DNA of 64,000 bases from Antedon bifida (taxonomy: Eukaryota > Echinodermata > Crinoidea > Comatulida > Antedonidae): contig OY727103.1 in NCBI GenBank assembly GCA_963402885.1, forward strand, positions 16,704,085-16,768,084, in the 5' to 3' direction. This document shows, piece after piece, positions 43,701 through 58,700 of the stretch. The translations under genes were made by a program, and so were the position numbers. Position 1 is the stretch's first letter, and each line of letters begins with the position of its first letter. Below the pieces are notes generated by a model that was not told where the DNA came from, searched no databases, and worked only from the letters and a program-made list of their open reading frames with translations.

Positions 43701-46700
43701 GAAGCTGTTAAGTTTCTTATTTTTAGAACAGTGACATGACTCAGTAGTCGAAGGGTTAATTATGACATTTCAACAGTGACCTTGTATTATGACAGCTGTC
43801 AACGGAGATTGATTCATTGTAGATTTGAAATATCATCGTGTGCGCAAAAGATTATTTAAAAAGTGTTTAATGATTCCCTTGCAGACTGATAAAACTCTAT
43901 GAAAAAAGCAAACATTTTGTTTGATGATTAATCTTGTGCAAAGCCTACTGTACTACTATCAAACTGTATGTGACAAAAAAATGTAATGTGCCCATATATG
44001 GACATGATGATGTCATATCACTACACGTATTTGGGCATATCACTACCATTGGTCACATCACACTTTTTGTTGTCGTCAAACTAGTTTGATAGTTTTGACA
44101 GAGCTTAATTGATAATGGTCCGAGTTTCGACAAGTGGTACGGTTCCTCTCTACTAATTAATTTTTTAATTAAATTTAATAACTGTCACAAATCTTGCGAA
44201 CGTATCCCCGGCCCCAAGTAGGCCTTCCTATATAGTTCTACCAATAAATTGATTTGTTCAAATCTAGGGAACCCCTCCTTACCCCAAAATTGTCCTATCT
44301 ATATTATTCCGTCAGTGATAAAATAATTAAATTCTAAATTTCTATTCGGTTTGCAGGATCAACAACGGATTTTCAACTTGTGACTCAAGGCAGATATAAA
44401 GGCCTACTGACAAGTGAGTCACAACTGACACTGCCAGAACATCAAAACTCCCTGAGGTTCAAGTGGCAGGCACCACCAGGGGTAAGTAATTAATATACTT
44501 AAGTATTATATAAATGTTACGATATTATACACTAAAAAGTGAAACTGTAAAATGATACTTATTATATACACTATTTACACTAACACAATTTGGGGATGAC
44601 ATTGACAATATCAACAAATTGGGTTCAAGGTGAGTATAGATATCAATTTTAACATACATGTGTAGGCCCAGGATTATAAACAAAAATAGGGGTGTCCCCT
44701 TGAAGAGTGGCCGCATGGGTTTACTCTTCCCTGGTTTAAAACATTGTTTCTCCTCGTTCGTTCCTCGAGAAAGTGTCTCATGAATGGGCGTGTCTCGACT
44801 CCCAGGAGGGTTTCTACTGTATTAGGCCTACACTTCGGTTAACAGTACCTTTAATATGACCTATGACCTATGTTTGACATTTATACACCAAAGTATCAAC
44901 CTATATAACCTTATTATTTCTAACACGTATTATTGTATCTCAATGAATGTAATACTCAACGGAAAAAAAATCATCACGCCTGAACTTATTTAGGATCGTA
45001 AAGTTGTGTTCACACTGTCCACGGGCAATTTACAACAATTTAAAACGCGTAATTCAATATGGTAGCGAATACTCGGATTCACACGAATCGTATTATTTCA
45101 GTCGGTAATGCGATACAGCCTGGACCAAATACAAAAATATCGTAATTTACAACCAAATATGTTACTGAAACCACTGTGTAGTGTACCTGCGGGTCATGAC
45201 CTCCATTTGAATACAACCTAACAAATCAAAAGTTTACAGAATTTGACAAATTGTTTTCAACAATACTATACGTCAATCAAAGTATACATGCTATTATGTT
45301 TGTATCCACGTGCATACAATACACTACGATGAAAGTATCTAATATTTTCCACAAACACGAAATGTTAAAGCTGGAATAATGGGCCGATATAACCTTGGTA
45401 TCGAGTTAGTGCTTACGCTATCATCGAAAATCTATACTGTCGTAAAAAAAGTATAATAATTGAAGGTGAAGGCTATATTAGTAATGTTTTTGACAGTTTT
45501 CTATGTTTTTCTGTTATTTGAGAACAATACGAACAATGACATTATAAATGATTTACTATAGTTTAAATGACAGTAGACAACTAAACACGAAATATGTAAT
45601 TTCAGCCTTGTTTCGACAAAAAATTAAGTCTTTTCAGTTTGACAATGCAAACACAAATTTGTTTGCGAAAAAGTATAATAGCACTTATATTGTAGGTTGT
45701 GTAAGCCTGTTATGTTTCTTTTATCAATAACATTGTGTAAACAATGTAAGCACAGCAGAAAAAAATGCCCGCTTAGCATGGGTGAAGTGTCCCCTTAGTA
45801 GGGGTGTCCCCTGAATAGGAGTGTCCCTGAATATAGGTTGGATCATGTAGACTCCTTGATTGTTTCACGAAAAAGCGTCTATTTTATTTATAGGTGTCCC
45901 CTGAATAGGAGTGTCGACTGAATAGGAATTCAACCGTATAGTTTTAAAACAGCATATTTCCCCTTGTCCGTTTCACGAAAAAGCGTCCCTTTAATAGGGG
46001 TGTCCCCTAAGTAAGGCTGTCACAAAAGAGGGCTCCATTTTAACGAATAATACATGAAATATCGTATTACGTTTAGTACACCAGTTAATAATATCTGGAG
46101 GGAATTGGAGGGAATATAGTATAGAATATACGTAGGAATACGAGTTCCCAATTATTTTTTAATAATTCCATAAGCATTAACGAGGGTCTATCCGCACGGC
46201 CGTCGGTTACCTCCGTCTGCCTACATGATGGAATTTTCTGTATGATTTTCAGTTGGTACAACCAACGCCTCAAGTTACGATAGTAACTTATCGTAGGATG
46301 GAAGAAAGGCAGCTGACAATACTTTATGCTTATGATTTCAAAGTGATGACAGTTTCTAAGGAGGGCTCTGATAGGTCAAACACTTTTTAGAAGTGCACTC
46401 CCTTTCTTTTAAAAACAAGGCCTACTTACGTCATGGAGGATTTACTTCAAACTTCAAATGCTAGGGCCTACTACAGTCAAAATTGTTAATAATTAAGGAA
46501 CATGGAGGCAAAAATCAAGTTGAGGCTGGGAGTAAAGTTTTACTTTCTTTTAAAATAAATTACATTGGAAAACCCTATTAAAGTACGGCCTTTATAGATA
46601 TACTGTATATGTATGTAGTATACAGATGCTTAATATAATTTAACATAACATATATTGATGAAATAAAAGTGGGGCGAACTTGTAAAAGACAAAGTACAGT

Positions 46701-49700
46701 ACACTAGTACTACGGTCTATTAATGCCTGTTAATTCTACACATGTTGGCATTCTTTTTAGGCTAACAAAGGTGACCATTACGACAATTATTTGTTAATTT
46801 TAGAAGTTCATGCTAGGTGAACCTTTACATGTATTTTCAGAGCAAGCAAGCAGACGACACAAGATGATATACGGGTACTTTAACACGTTTGTCTTGCCAA
46901 AATAAACATTACTTTCCTCTGTAAACATTGAAGCTGCGAGCAAGCAGGAAGCCAAGCCAAATTCATTCATAAATGTTTGTCATCATGGTTATTAACCTGA
47001 CCTTAACATACATTAAGCTATGTTCAAATGTACACAAACATTAGTAAAGAGACATTCAAAATACAAAGGTGTTGAGCCACCGTAAAACATAGTTAACATT
47101 ACATGGGGACTACCTATCTCACTCAAAATTCGTATCAAAGAAGATGATATTTACGTCATGTTATAATGAGGCTTGGGTACCTATCTTACTCAAATTCGTA
47201 TCAAAGAAGATGATATTTTACGTCATGCTATATTTAGGCCTATGGTCCGGTACCTATCTTACTCAAATTCGTATCAAAGCAGATGATATTTTACGTCATG
47301 CTATATTTAGGCCTATGGTACCTATCTTACTCAAATTCGTATCAAAGAAGATGATATTTTACGTCATGCTATAGGCCTATTGAGGCTAGAGCACTTATGA
47401 GCATAAGTGGAATAAACGCAATCTAAAGCTCTGTCTACATTATCGAACTTGTTTGACAAAAAAAGTGCGATGTGCCCATATATGGACACGATGATGTCAT
47501 ATTACATCCATATTTGGGCACATCACACTTATTTGTCAAACTAGTTTGATAGTGTAGACAGACCTTTAACTACTATAGGCTGTAATATTTAATAATCATT
47601 AGCATGTGGTGGTATCTTTATGAAACATTCCAACACAATGGCGTGTATGAGTGGGCCTATGGTATTATACGTTGTTCGTACTTGTCTGGAATGTTGTCTG
47701 TGATCTTAAGCCTCAAACGTTCCGTTCAGAGAGAGACCTACTTTTCCTAACATTATTAACGGTGTGTGGTTTTCCAAAACGTTTGCCTTCGAGATATCCT
47801 CTCCGAAGAGAAGAAATTTCCGTGTCATAATCCCTAAAATAATTAGCGTTATAATTAAGTACCTCCTTGTAGTTAGGCCCTAACCCCGTGAGACGTTTTC
47901 TTGTCTAATAATTTGAGTCATGTCACGTTAGAATGCGACACGCAAGCCAAGGGAAACAGTCAACTTCGACTTCTGACAGCTTGCCCGTTTTAGTTGTGTT
48001 TGATTAAAATAGGCAGGGAGGTGTTTTTATGACATGTCTCACGTTGGTGTTCCCGTACGTATCTGTCAATGTGACAACATGTCAACATTTTGAACACTCT
48101 AATGTCCAAGTTGTAATAATAGGGCATACTTGAGATGTCATTTTATTAGCACAGTCACACATCCAGAATTGTTTCAGTTCAAATTCATCAAGCGAGTTTA
48201 GTTTCATCAATCGCGTTCAGTTTCATCAATCGCGTTCAGTTTCATCAATCGCGTTCAGTTTCATCAATCGAGTTCAGTTTCATCAATCGAGTTCAGTTTC
48301 ATCAAACGAGTTCAGTTTCATCAATCGAGTTCAGTTTCATCAATCGAGTTCAGTTTCATCAATCGAGTTCAGTTTCATCAATCGCGTTCAGTTTCATCAA
48401 TCGCGTTCAGTTTCATCAATCGCGTTCAGTTTCATCAATCGAGTTCAGTTTCATCAAACGAGTTCAGTTTCATCAAACGAGTTCAGTTTCATCAATCGAG
48501 TTCAGTTTCATCAATTGCCTTCAGTTTCATCAATCGAGTTTAGAAAGTTTTAACAAGTTAGGAATAGGAGTTCAATGAACGTCTTATCATACTGGGGGTT
48601 AGAACTCTGTGGTTTGGTTTTCTGAGCGCTTCGATTGTTAAACCCTAATTCCATGTTATAACCAAACGCAGGGGACTCATAAAGAGTAGCGTATCCAATG
48701 ATAAGTAGCAATAGTTTAGTGAAATACTTTTTCAACGAACTTTTGATATACAAGTTAAAGATTTCATTGAAGCGACTCCTGTGAGAGTATTTTGTAACCC
48801 CTGGCACTGGCTAAAATGATTGAATGAGCCACTTGGGATGATTGGCGGAAAGTTTACAAAGTGAATAGAAGGTTTCCAATCTTTATGGATTTTGTAGAAG
48901 CACAAATCAGTGTTTGCAAAAACAAATTGTTGCGTACAAGACAGATGTTACCGTAACAAGATATGGCCACCTTCTACGAATGAATGGAAATGATATATAG
49001 AATGGTACAATATGCCATGGAGAAATAATTCTCCATGAATATACTAATATGGTACAATGATATAGAATGGTACAATGTGCAAATTGTAATGTGAATATCC
49101 CTAACTGTGCACACGACTAGAGGTGTACACAGAACGAGTCTAAGCTGATCCGATTCCGATATCTTATCGGAGTTTTCAACGGACTCCGATGTACCTCCGA
49201 CACACATTTGAACACAGACACCATCGTATAATAACACTTGTATGCGACGGTGGTGGATGGTGGTCGAGTACTGCCTAAAGATGGTACTTTTTGGGGGTAA
49301 ATATGTGGGTCCGTTATTTCATCAGTTTTGTGTTTATATTCTATATTCTATTTATATTCTATCAGAAACCATTGTGTAATGATTAAATCTTCGTAAAAGA
49401 ATGACTTAAAGTGCGAGACCAAATTTTACATATTATCGAATCCATACATCATTGAAACTTTACATTCAATTTGTCAACCGTGAAAGACAAACATCTTAGG
49501 TCATGTCGTTATCAAAACATTACACATAACAACAAGAAAACTGATATGTTGAGAGGCCTGAAGGCATGAGGCCCAGTTAAAACCATTCTATCTACTCTAG
49601 GCCCTATAGGTCGGCCATGTCCCGCTGGGGGGAAAGACAGCAAACACAGTCAACATTTACACAACTCAACAATATATTGAATCAACAGTATTATAACAAA

Positions 49701-52700
49701 GTGTGAATTTATTTAACTGATTTACGCCGACGGGTGTTTTGAAATGGAATTTTGGATACGAAGTCTTTAGATACCATGTTTGAGAAAGTTTCTTTGTGGG
49801 TTGTTTGTTACACACAGGGGATACAGTAAGATATCGTATATTTTCATTATCGGTCACATGTTAAGAATGATCTCATGGCCTTCTAAAGAACTCGTCTGCT
49901 TTTTTTTCTAAATACAGTGTCCTCCATTGGGACATCTATTCAGGGGAAACGCACGAGAAATATAGTTTCTAACAGGGGACAATCTTATTTAAGGGGAGAC
50001 TTCGTTGGGTGTCCCTTTAACGTTTTTTCACAGATGTTTTTTAAACATTTGGTTATTATTATTATTCTGTGTAAGTCGAAGTTAATGTTAACGATTTCAA
50101 TTTTAAAAGCTAGGTCTAAGATACGCAATCCATGTCACTGAAACATTATAGAATACGGTACCACTAGAATAGAAATTTTGACGACAGCTTACAGTGTCGT
50201 TTTAAAATCAATTAGTTTCTCGATGTAACCTTCATTTTACATCTCCCAAGTGGGCACTAGTCGTAATCTAGTTAGTAAACAATACACACACAAGACTTGT
50301 ACTTTTATTACAGTAGTATGTAGAAGCAATTGCTTGGAAAGGTTTTTCTTATTTCTCCATGGTTTTATGTTATTCAATTGAGCAATGAAACTGATATTAG
50401 AAGATAGGTAGACGTTTCTCCTACTCCGTGTAATCTTACTAAAGTAGTAATATTTAGATAAGAAGTAAATTAAAAGGAGGGCCATCGAATCAAAAACTCT
50501 GTTACGAGTTGTGCAAGATGCAACGCAATTAACTCATCATCGAACACCATACAAATTCCTAAAGTAATTTTCTGCATGCTTGGCGTTCAATTCCGCTAAA
50601 TTAGCAAACAAAAGCAACCAATTTATTCTATTATATAAGTTGAACAAACACCTGTAGTTTGATTGCATTCCATAGAAATTAAATTCTAAGGGTACCAAGT
50701 TGATCGCCTCAGCCACTGGCGAAATTGATATTGGTTTATAATACGACTCAATATAAACCAAGGTCTAGCAATTTGTATCTTGAACAATTAATAAGCCAAC
50801 TCTGATTAAGGATCAGCTAGACATTGCTATACTTTGTATAGGCATATATATATAAACTTTATTTATTTACATGTGCAGTACAACTTGTTCAATCAATATT
50901 GATTGTTTTTACACATGTTCGTGATATTACAAAAAAAAAAAAAACCAACACCATAGGCCTATAAATACGACAAAAAAGATGGAAAAAAATGAAATTGAAT
51001 TTGGTTCGCAGCGCAAACGCAAGGACGTAAGCGCAGCGCAAGTAATTTGACTAATCACTATACAGCTTAGCTTGGTTCCCACTAGAAAGTAAGGACGTAA
51101 GCGTAGCAAGGACGAGCGTAGGCGTAAGCGCAACCACTTCGCGATAAAAGATCATCTATCTTGCGTTGCGTGTGCGATACCGTACGAGATGCTGTATTAC
51201 GAAATATTCCTATGATACTGGGCAATGATATAGAATGTGGATATACAGTATCCTAGAATCAGATAAATTATAAAAAAAATTGATGGGCAGTAAAATTGAA
51301 TTTAGCCCAGTAAGAAAACTGATCTACTGGGTCCGATTGGTCAGTGAAAAATAACTTTAGGGCGTTTAATAACAAGGGCTCACAATATAATCCATACAAG
51401 ACACCCGTAGGCCTAACAGGTGTCTATAAGACCACTGATGCAACAGGGGATTTTGAACACTTTAGGTAATAGATGTAATCTAAACTAGAAAAATGTATTC
51501 AAATGGATAAATAAATACACAGGGTCTTTCTTTAGAAATCTAAGAATAAGATTACTTCAAAATAGCTTGTTTTATGATATTTCAATTTCTCCTTAGGCCT
51601 AGATGTCTCTGCCTACAATTAATTTTACCTGGAACATGGAAACAACGATATTGTTTGCCAGTCGGTGCTCAACACATTAGTAATTCCTTTTAAAAACAGC
51701 TTATTTCGCCAGGCCTGAGGGGTAGGGGATTTGTTTGGAAGCAGGTTGTCTAGTTTACCTCTGCATGCCAGATTATCGGTGTCAAAAACGGTCTCGTCTG
51801 ACCGTGGTTAATAGCCGTGAAAAGAGCGAACAACCTCGCTAGTGTAAACACAAGCAAAAGGTGTCAGGCAGTCACTTAAAATCCGTAAAGCTATACTGCA
51901 CACATCCTAGTCATATTAGTTAGTTATTCTTGTTAACTATTGAGGCGAAATGTTGATATTGTTCGGTGGTAATGATGGTTAAGTGGCGTAAACATATGTG
52001 GATTCGATGTGATTGCATTGGAGAATTACAAAAACAAGACACTCCAAGATTTCAAAATTGTGTAAAGCTTGGTTCCCACTAGGCCAAATGCAAAGACGTA
52101 AGCGCAACGCACGCGAGCGACAGTTCGAATAATCCATCGCGTGTGATTGGTTAAATTACTTGCGTTGCTTGTACGTCCAATAATGGCAAGTTTAAGCAAA
52201 AACATGTAGGCTGGTTCGGGCATGGAAACGGAGGTGGAGGGACGGACAGATGCGTCACAAGCAAGCTGTTTAATGGTCCACCGTTTTGTGGTCCCTCGTT
52301 TAAAGCAGAACAAGAGGTGCACTTTCTTCCGTCTCTGCGGGAGTGTGTTCCCTCAACCTCTACCTATGTCATTCGTATGCTTATTTAAAATTCCTTTAGG
52401 AAACATTTCAAACATGAATATATTGAATAATGTGTTTCACAAAATGAAATAGGGCCATGTGCCACATCCATGTGTACCACATCCGTACTTCCGTTTATAG
52501 GATTATACGGAAGATCACAGGGCATTATATCAGATATGTGGTCACATTCGGAAGGATGCTGCCATGATCACAATCTTTGCAGTCGACAATCCATGTGGTG
52601 TCACTATTAATCATGCTAGGCCTATTAATCTAGTGATGAGACAATAACTAATTAGTTAATTGCTTTGGTTCCCATAACTCATCCCAAACATCGTTATTGG

Positions 52701-55700
52701 TCTTGCTTGCGTTGCACCTACGACTACGTCCTTGGGTTACGTCCTCACGTCACGGAAATGAAGCTTATTCCCAGTGCCTAACAGTGTTTCATCGTTTTGT
52801 AGGCCTATACACGATTGTATTCGTGATGTAGCAGGCCTACATGACCTAGTATGCCTACTTGTAATGATAATAGCCCTGTCGTGTCGATCTAAAAGGCAAG
52901 GCAATGTTTCAGTACTGATAAACTGCAGTTTTCCTTCGTAACAATGACTGGTTTTTAGGTCCCCGACAGAGTCGGATGAATGCTCTTCATCCGCAACTTT
53001 ACTCTACAGGTAGGCCTACTACTTAAAAGGGTGCATTGTGTTACTTAGTAGACATATCGTATGTTGGAAGAATGTTATATTCGATACACCTAGGCCTTCA
53101 TATATTATCACAGATAAGGTCTTCCGAAGGAGTTACGGTTCGTCGGACTTTACTTTTCTCTCCCTAAAATCTCAATCCTATCACCTTATTCTAAAACGAA
53201 CCAAAACCATCGTGACAGGGTGAGCTACAGTTTAACGATTTGTTACAAAATAAACTAGTACATTTTAAGGTCAGTTTATTAGCGCTGCTAGCATTCTCTG
53301 TACTATTTTAACAACGTGTTTATTACCTAACTGAAGTTGACTATCAAACCCCTACGTTGTTAACCTTAAACATGATATACAACTGCGAAGTGTAGGCCTA
53401 TGTATAGAAACACGCTCCTTTCATGGTAATTACCTGAATTATAACCAGAAACGGTTACTCCTCAATTAAATATTGATTGATTACTTTATTTCAGAATAAC
53501 AATTCCATACGCAAAATAGAAAACGTAAAATCACACTAAGAAGATAGTTCGTTACCCCCAACAAGATAATTTTCAATTTCAAAACTCTTCTAAAACGATA
53601 GACGCACTTGCGTATTCTCCTCGTAACAAACATGTTACTAGCACTGCACTAGCATATCAGACCTTACATCTTAAAAAGGCAAAATATGTATTTGTAAATT
53701 AGACGACGTCAGTGAAATTGTTTTATTGTTCTTCCATTTCCCCCTCTTTATACTAAAAGAAAAGACAATGATAAGATAGGAAAGCACAGTAAATTGGTAA
53801 ATTGCGTTTGGCCTATATACATTTTAACTTGTTACTTTACCGTATGAAATTAATAGCAGTCGTATGGGCTCATATAATGTACTACAAAACATTTATTTTT
53901 TCAAATAAATATTAAGACTGTTACAATTACATCAATCAATCAACAAAAAAAGGTGTCATCCGATAGTCTGAATTTTTCATTTAAAGGTGGGTAGTTTAAT
54001 ACCGTATCAATAGATCAATGACATGTTTTTCAAGCGAGTTATTACAAATTGATAACACTTTGTCTACAGAGCCGTAGATTACTCCCAGAAGATCAATTCT
54101 TAGAGGAATTCCGTGTTAATAATCCTATCGGATTTTCGACATGCATTTTAGCTTCTTTTTACCTTCAGTTGACCCCAGAGCTGACCTGGTTTGGACAATT
54201 CCAGTCCACTACCTGAAAGTAACTTTCTGTTTTTTAATCGGCCGCCCAGCTAGGCTTAGTAAGCTGTAGATTACAAATTGCCACCGGCTTGCGTCGGTAT
54301 ATTCCGGCTTATGTTGTTTTAAACTTGTACATCCAATACTTTGTGTTCCAGGCCTATTCTATACTATTACTACCCACCTTCCTGAACGAATACCCTCTCT
54401 CGTATTACGGCTACATGAGCTTCAAAAGTCCTAATTAACTTTCACTTTTCTGACAAAGAGGTAGGCGTATTTCCACAGATATCTTGTAACATTTTTTGTT
54501 TCGTGTGCTCCATTTGCTAAATTTGGTACACTATTTGAAGATTCATCTCCCGGTGCGCTGATTTGGTAGGCGCTGCACTTCTGCCGTGGGTCTATTGTGT
54601 ACCGTACAGGTCCTAATCGGAATTTATATTTAATACAAACCAAACGAACATTTACGGTATTGATTCTGAACTTTTTCGTCTTTAGAAAAACGGTTCTACA
54701 GACTTTCGAAAACTTCACTCTTAGGTTAGACTGTCGAGTGAAAAGGGAAAAGACTAAAATAATGTTGCGGAAATTCTACACAAAACTGCTTCAACCTATT
54801 AAAAAACAACTGTGTCAGTTCGACAATTTATATATTTACATCACTAGCATGTTTTGCAGTCTTCCATATATGATCTGTTTCAAAACACAACATTGAATCT
54901 CTACGACCGAATCAATTACAATACTGGTCTATGATATGCCCAATTTGATTTAATGTTTGACGTTGCTAAGCAACAGCACAACTCGAGCGTTAAAGATTCA
55001 TTGACAAATATATAAACTCAATAATAACTGGAGCGAATGATTTTGTTTGTGAACCTCTCCAATGAAATACACGCCAATCATATTTTCATAGCATTCAAAA
55101 TTCATGTTAACATGGATATGTTAATATATCAGGAATCCAATACAATAATAATGTATATGTATATGTATAGGCCAATATAGGCCAATATTGAATTTCATTT
55201 TTTTTTAGTGATATGTGCGCTATAGAAATATATTATTATTATAAAATTCATGGGCTGATACTGCTACGAATCATGAGTAATCAGCCTGTCCAATCAAAAT
55301 CGATCATTTCTTTTATTTTATTTTAGCATGGATTTTAGCATTTAAGTAAACTGTATTATCTTTAATATTATGGTATGTTGAAGACAAGACAATATTATAG
55401 TAACACGTTCACTTCTGTTTGTTTTTAGTATAAATACTCCATTGATCAACTGGTGACCTCAGGCGATAGCGGCCTATCAACGTCACCATATCTCAGTATA
55501 CCACACGCTGGAGATGTTCCTCACGTCGAATCGGGTAAGCCACTTTATTATTGTATAATTAAAATCCCTCCCAGCCGTCTATCACAAACTGACAAAACAA
55601 ATTGTTTAGGTTGATTAAAAAAGGTACATATGGAGCGCCAATAGGAAATATAGATTTCTTTTGAGGAGGTGTTTAACAGGGGACATCAACTATCTAACAA

Positions 55701-58700
55701 CATAGACCTACGTCACACATTTGAACTAATAGAAGTATTACGTCATTCAGTTAACTTCATTCAGACTTTGAATCTAAAGAATGATGGCCTGCTAACCCGT
55801 ACCAAGAACAATTCGAACACGTTTACGTAACCATAATTTGCACAAATCCAAAAAAACCTAAAATACAGCATTTTGTATAAAGGTTGAACAAAACACTTGT
55901 AGGCCTATTCTTACATTGTCTCTCTTTCTGTAGAGTTCCAGCTCTGGCTGCCATGTGAAGACGGTGACGGCGAGATGAAATCTGTCTACATCAGTCTCAG
56001 CTTCACCAATAGTGACGTCAGACGTCAATCCAGACCAGTCACCATTAACATCAATAAACGTTGCAATATCGGTAAGACAAAAGGTAAAATGACGTACACT
56101 AGACTAAGCACACGTGACCTACACGTAACGCATGACGACTATCATCAACTTTTTGTGATGTCACAAATGAACAAATATTATTTAAATATTTGAATAACAT
56201 ATGACATAACACAGTAGGCTTTGTCAGAGGTGAGTCAATAATGGTCTTAGATCATAAGGAGAAGAGAGAAGGTATACATCAAGTAGTAGTAGTCAGCCGG
56301 GTATTCTCCTGTTCTTGTCGGGGATGGCATGGAGGGTTAAACAAAGATAGAGATGGGTTCGGATTTAGGTGAGATATTTTCGTTAACTCAGCAACACCTA
56401 GGGTTTATGATAACAAACTTAGTACAGTCTCGTCACAATTTAAAAATCGTAACTAGAAACTATCCATGGTCTTGAGCATAATTTTCAATCGCAGTACTGT
56501 ATATACATAATTTCATATTTTCCTAATAAGTTGATACCAGTATAACATTACACTAAAGTATTCAATTACATTATGATTAGTATTACATAGCAGATTAATT
56601 TGTCAGCTGGTCTTCAATATTTATCCATGGTTTAGAATTTTGTTGAAAACTAAAATCCAATGTTTATATTTTCTCTTCCCAAGCCGCTCTTAAAATATAT
56701 CTCGTTACCTTTTGGGTTAAAATCCAAATTATACCTCTACCTCTAGTGGCTATACAAATTGACATTCGACCTCGATTATTTGTATTTTAATTTCATTGTT
56801 ATTGTAACTTTTTCTCTCACGAGTAAACTAGACATACTAGTAAGAGTAGAACGTAGAATTCTCAACAAACGTACAGCCAACATAATTGCTTTTCGTTGGT
56901 CTTATTTTAAAGTACCATTACCAATTCTAAGCTCCGTTCCGAGTCCGAAATCGGTACTGTGGCCGGGCCAGATACGTTTTGTACGGAATCCGGAATGCGT
57001 TAGTGTAAACGCCCGTTTTCATGATTTTGTATCCGGTTACAAAAGAGGAGAGGAGATTGATGTTGTTGTCTACTCGATGCCTTATTGTACTTTAATACAA
57101 TCAAATTTCCTTGTCCAATTTAGACGAAAGTCGAGACGCTCCCCTACCGGCCCTAGATGCCCCGAAACGCCCTTCTTGAACTCTTTAATAAACCTCGTTC
57201 ACGTACCTACACTCCCAGATTACGGAGGTAATATTACTAAATTATTATGATTTATATAGCGTATCAATCGACCTTAGCAAGCCACATTTAACTTCGACTC
57301 CACATTTCTTTGTCGTTCCGCTTCGACTAAATTGGTGTCCCGGATGGAATTCAAAATGTATATACATGGTATTTAGAGAAGATTAAAAAGCAATGCACTT
57401 GCCAATGAAAACTCTAGATGATAAATTATGTTGGGAATTCATGTTTGAAAGATCAGAAAGTACATATTACGAATCAACGACCTCTTCTCTATTACCATCT
57501 TAAGGGTGAATTGCACGTTTAAATGTATGGATATTGTTTTGTAAGATTGTTGATGCATGTCCCCTGTGATCGATGTCTTCGGACACCCAAGGGTATAGAG
57601 TGGCGGGAGAAAAGCGGTGGGGTCCCAGGGGTAAATGAACGAGAGTACATAATGTTAGGCCTCCTACACGTCACACTTAAACATGTTTGTTTTTGCGTCT
57701 ACTATACAGGTACAGTTATACCATGTAGGCATGCTTGCGAAAATGGAGGATCATGCGGCAAGTACGGTGTTTGTGAGTGCCGGGACGGGTACTATGGCCC
57801 GTCATGTAGACAAGGTAAGATCACTAAACCTCCTCACTGAAAAACATAGCTTAAAAAGGAAACAGATGGCAAATCTCCCTGGTGCGTCACGTACGTGGCA
57901 CTTTGTAGTTAGTCGCAATTGGTAGTGTACTTGTCACGCTTTCTATCTGTCGCACCTTCTATCTACCGCGCTTTCTTCTTTCTATCTGCCGCACTTTCTT
58001 CTTTCTATCTGCCGCACTTTCTTCTTTCTATCTGCCGCACTTTCTTCTTTCTATCTGCCGCACTTTCTTCTTTCTATCTGCCGCACTTTCTTCTTTCTAT
58101 CTGTCGCACTTTCTTCTATCTATCTGTCGCACTTTCTTCTTTCTATCTGCCGCACTTTCTTCTTTCTATCTGCCGCACTTTCTTCTTTCTATCTGCCGCA
58201 CTTTCTTCTTTCTATCTGTCGCACTTTCTTCTTTCTATCTGTCGCACTTTCTATCTGCCGCACTTTCTTCTTTCTATCTGCCGCACGTTCTTCTTTCTAT
58301 CTGCCGCACGTTCTTCCTTCTATCTGCCGCACTTTCTATCTGCTGCACTTTTGTAATCAACGGACCAACCGAAAACGCAAATGCACATTCATGGAACTCG
58401 ACAAGAATTTAATCTTTTTTTGATATTCAGTTGCAATGTTTTTTTTTTCTAATATTCTAGTTTTGTGTGTACCACATTGTTTTAACGGGGGTACGTGTAC
58501 TGAACCGGGTGTGTGCTCATGCGTTGAGGGATATCATGGAAAAATATGCGAAAAGGGTAAGTTACAAAACGCCTTAACGTAATAGTGAAAGACACCGCTG
58601 AAAAATAGAAAGCCTTTGATTTTCGATGGCCTGGAATCTACGCATATTGTGCTGTTGGTCGTCAGGAACTAACGACCAAAATGTGTCGAGGAATAGAGTC

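Larger units (their letters stand above)
40855..44356 (+). other. WIF1 intron 1
   Basis: Holds a C tract, GTGTCCCC-type dispersed strings (40980-41100, 41290-41550, 43130-43310), a LINE remnant, an (ACCAGT)n run, a strong hairpin at 43448-43523 and an M1 copy. No additional exon was recognised. Confidence 0.7.
44482..55428 (+). other. WIF1 intron 2 (10.9 kb)
   Basis: A very long intron splits the WIF domain. Beside the repeats listed separately it contains GTGTCCCC-type strings at 44690-44820, 45780-46040 and 49910-50020. I found no exon-like frame and no RNA gene I could support; the many ORFs of 60-100 codons match nothing recognisable. Confidence 0.65.

Noticed and set aside
48183-48543. 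Regular repeats resembling a CRISPR array
   Set aside because: Head-to-tail 19-bp units with no spacers; eukaryotic minisatellite.
56759-57250. 163-codon open frame in WIF1 intron 4
   Set aside because: Begins with TTG, no domain recognised, no splice partners; plausible by chance in the less AT-rich stretch.
57919-58356. 145-codon ORF rich in Phe/Leu/Ser
   Set aside because: Translation of the 24-bp pyrimidine minisatellite.
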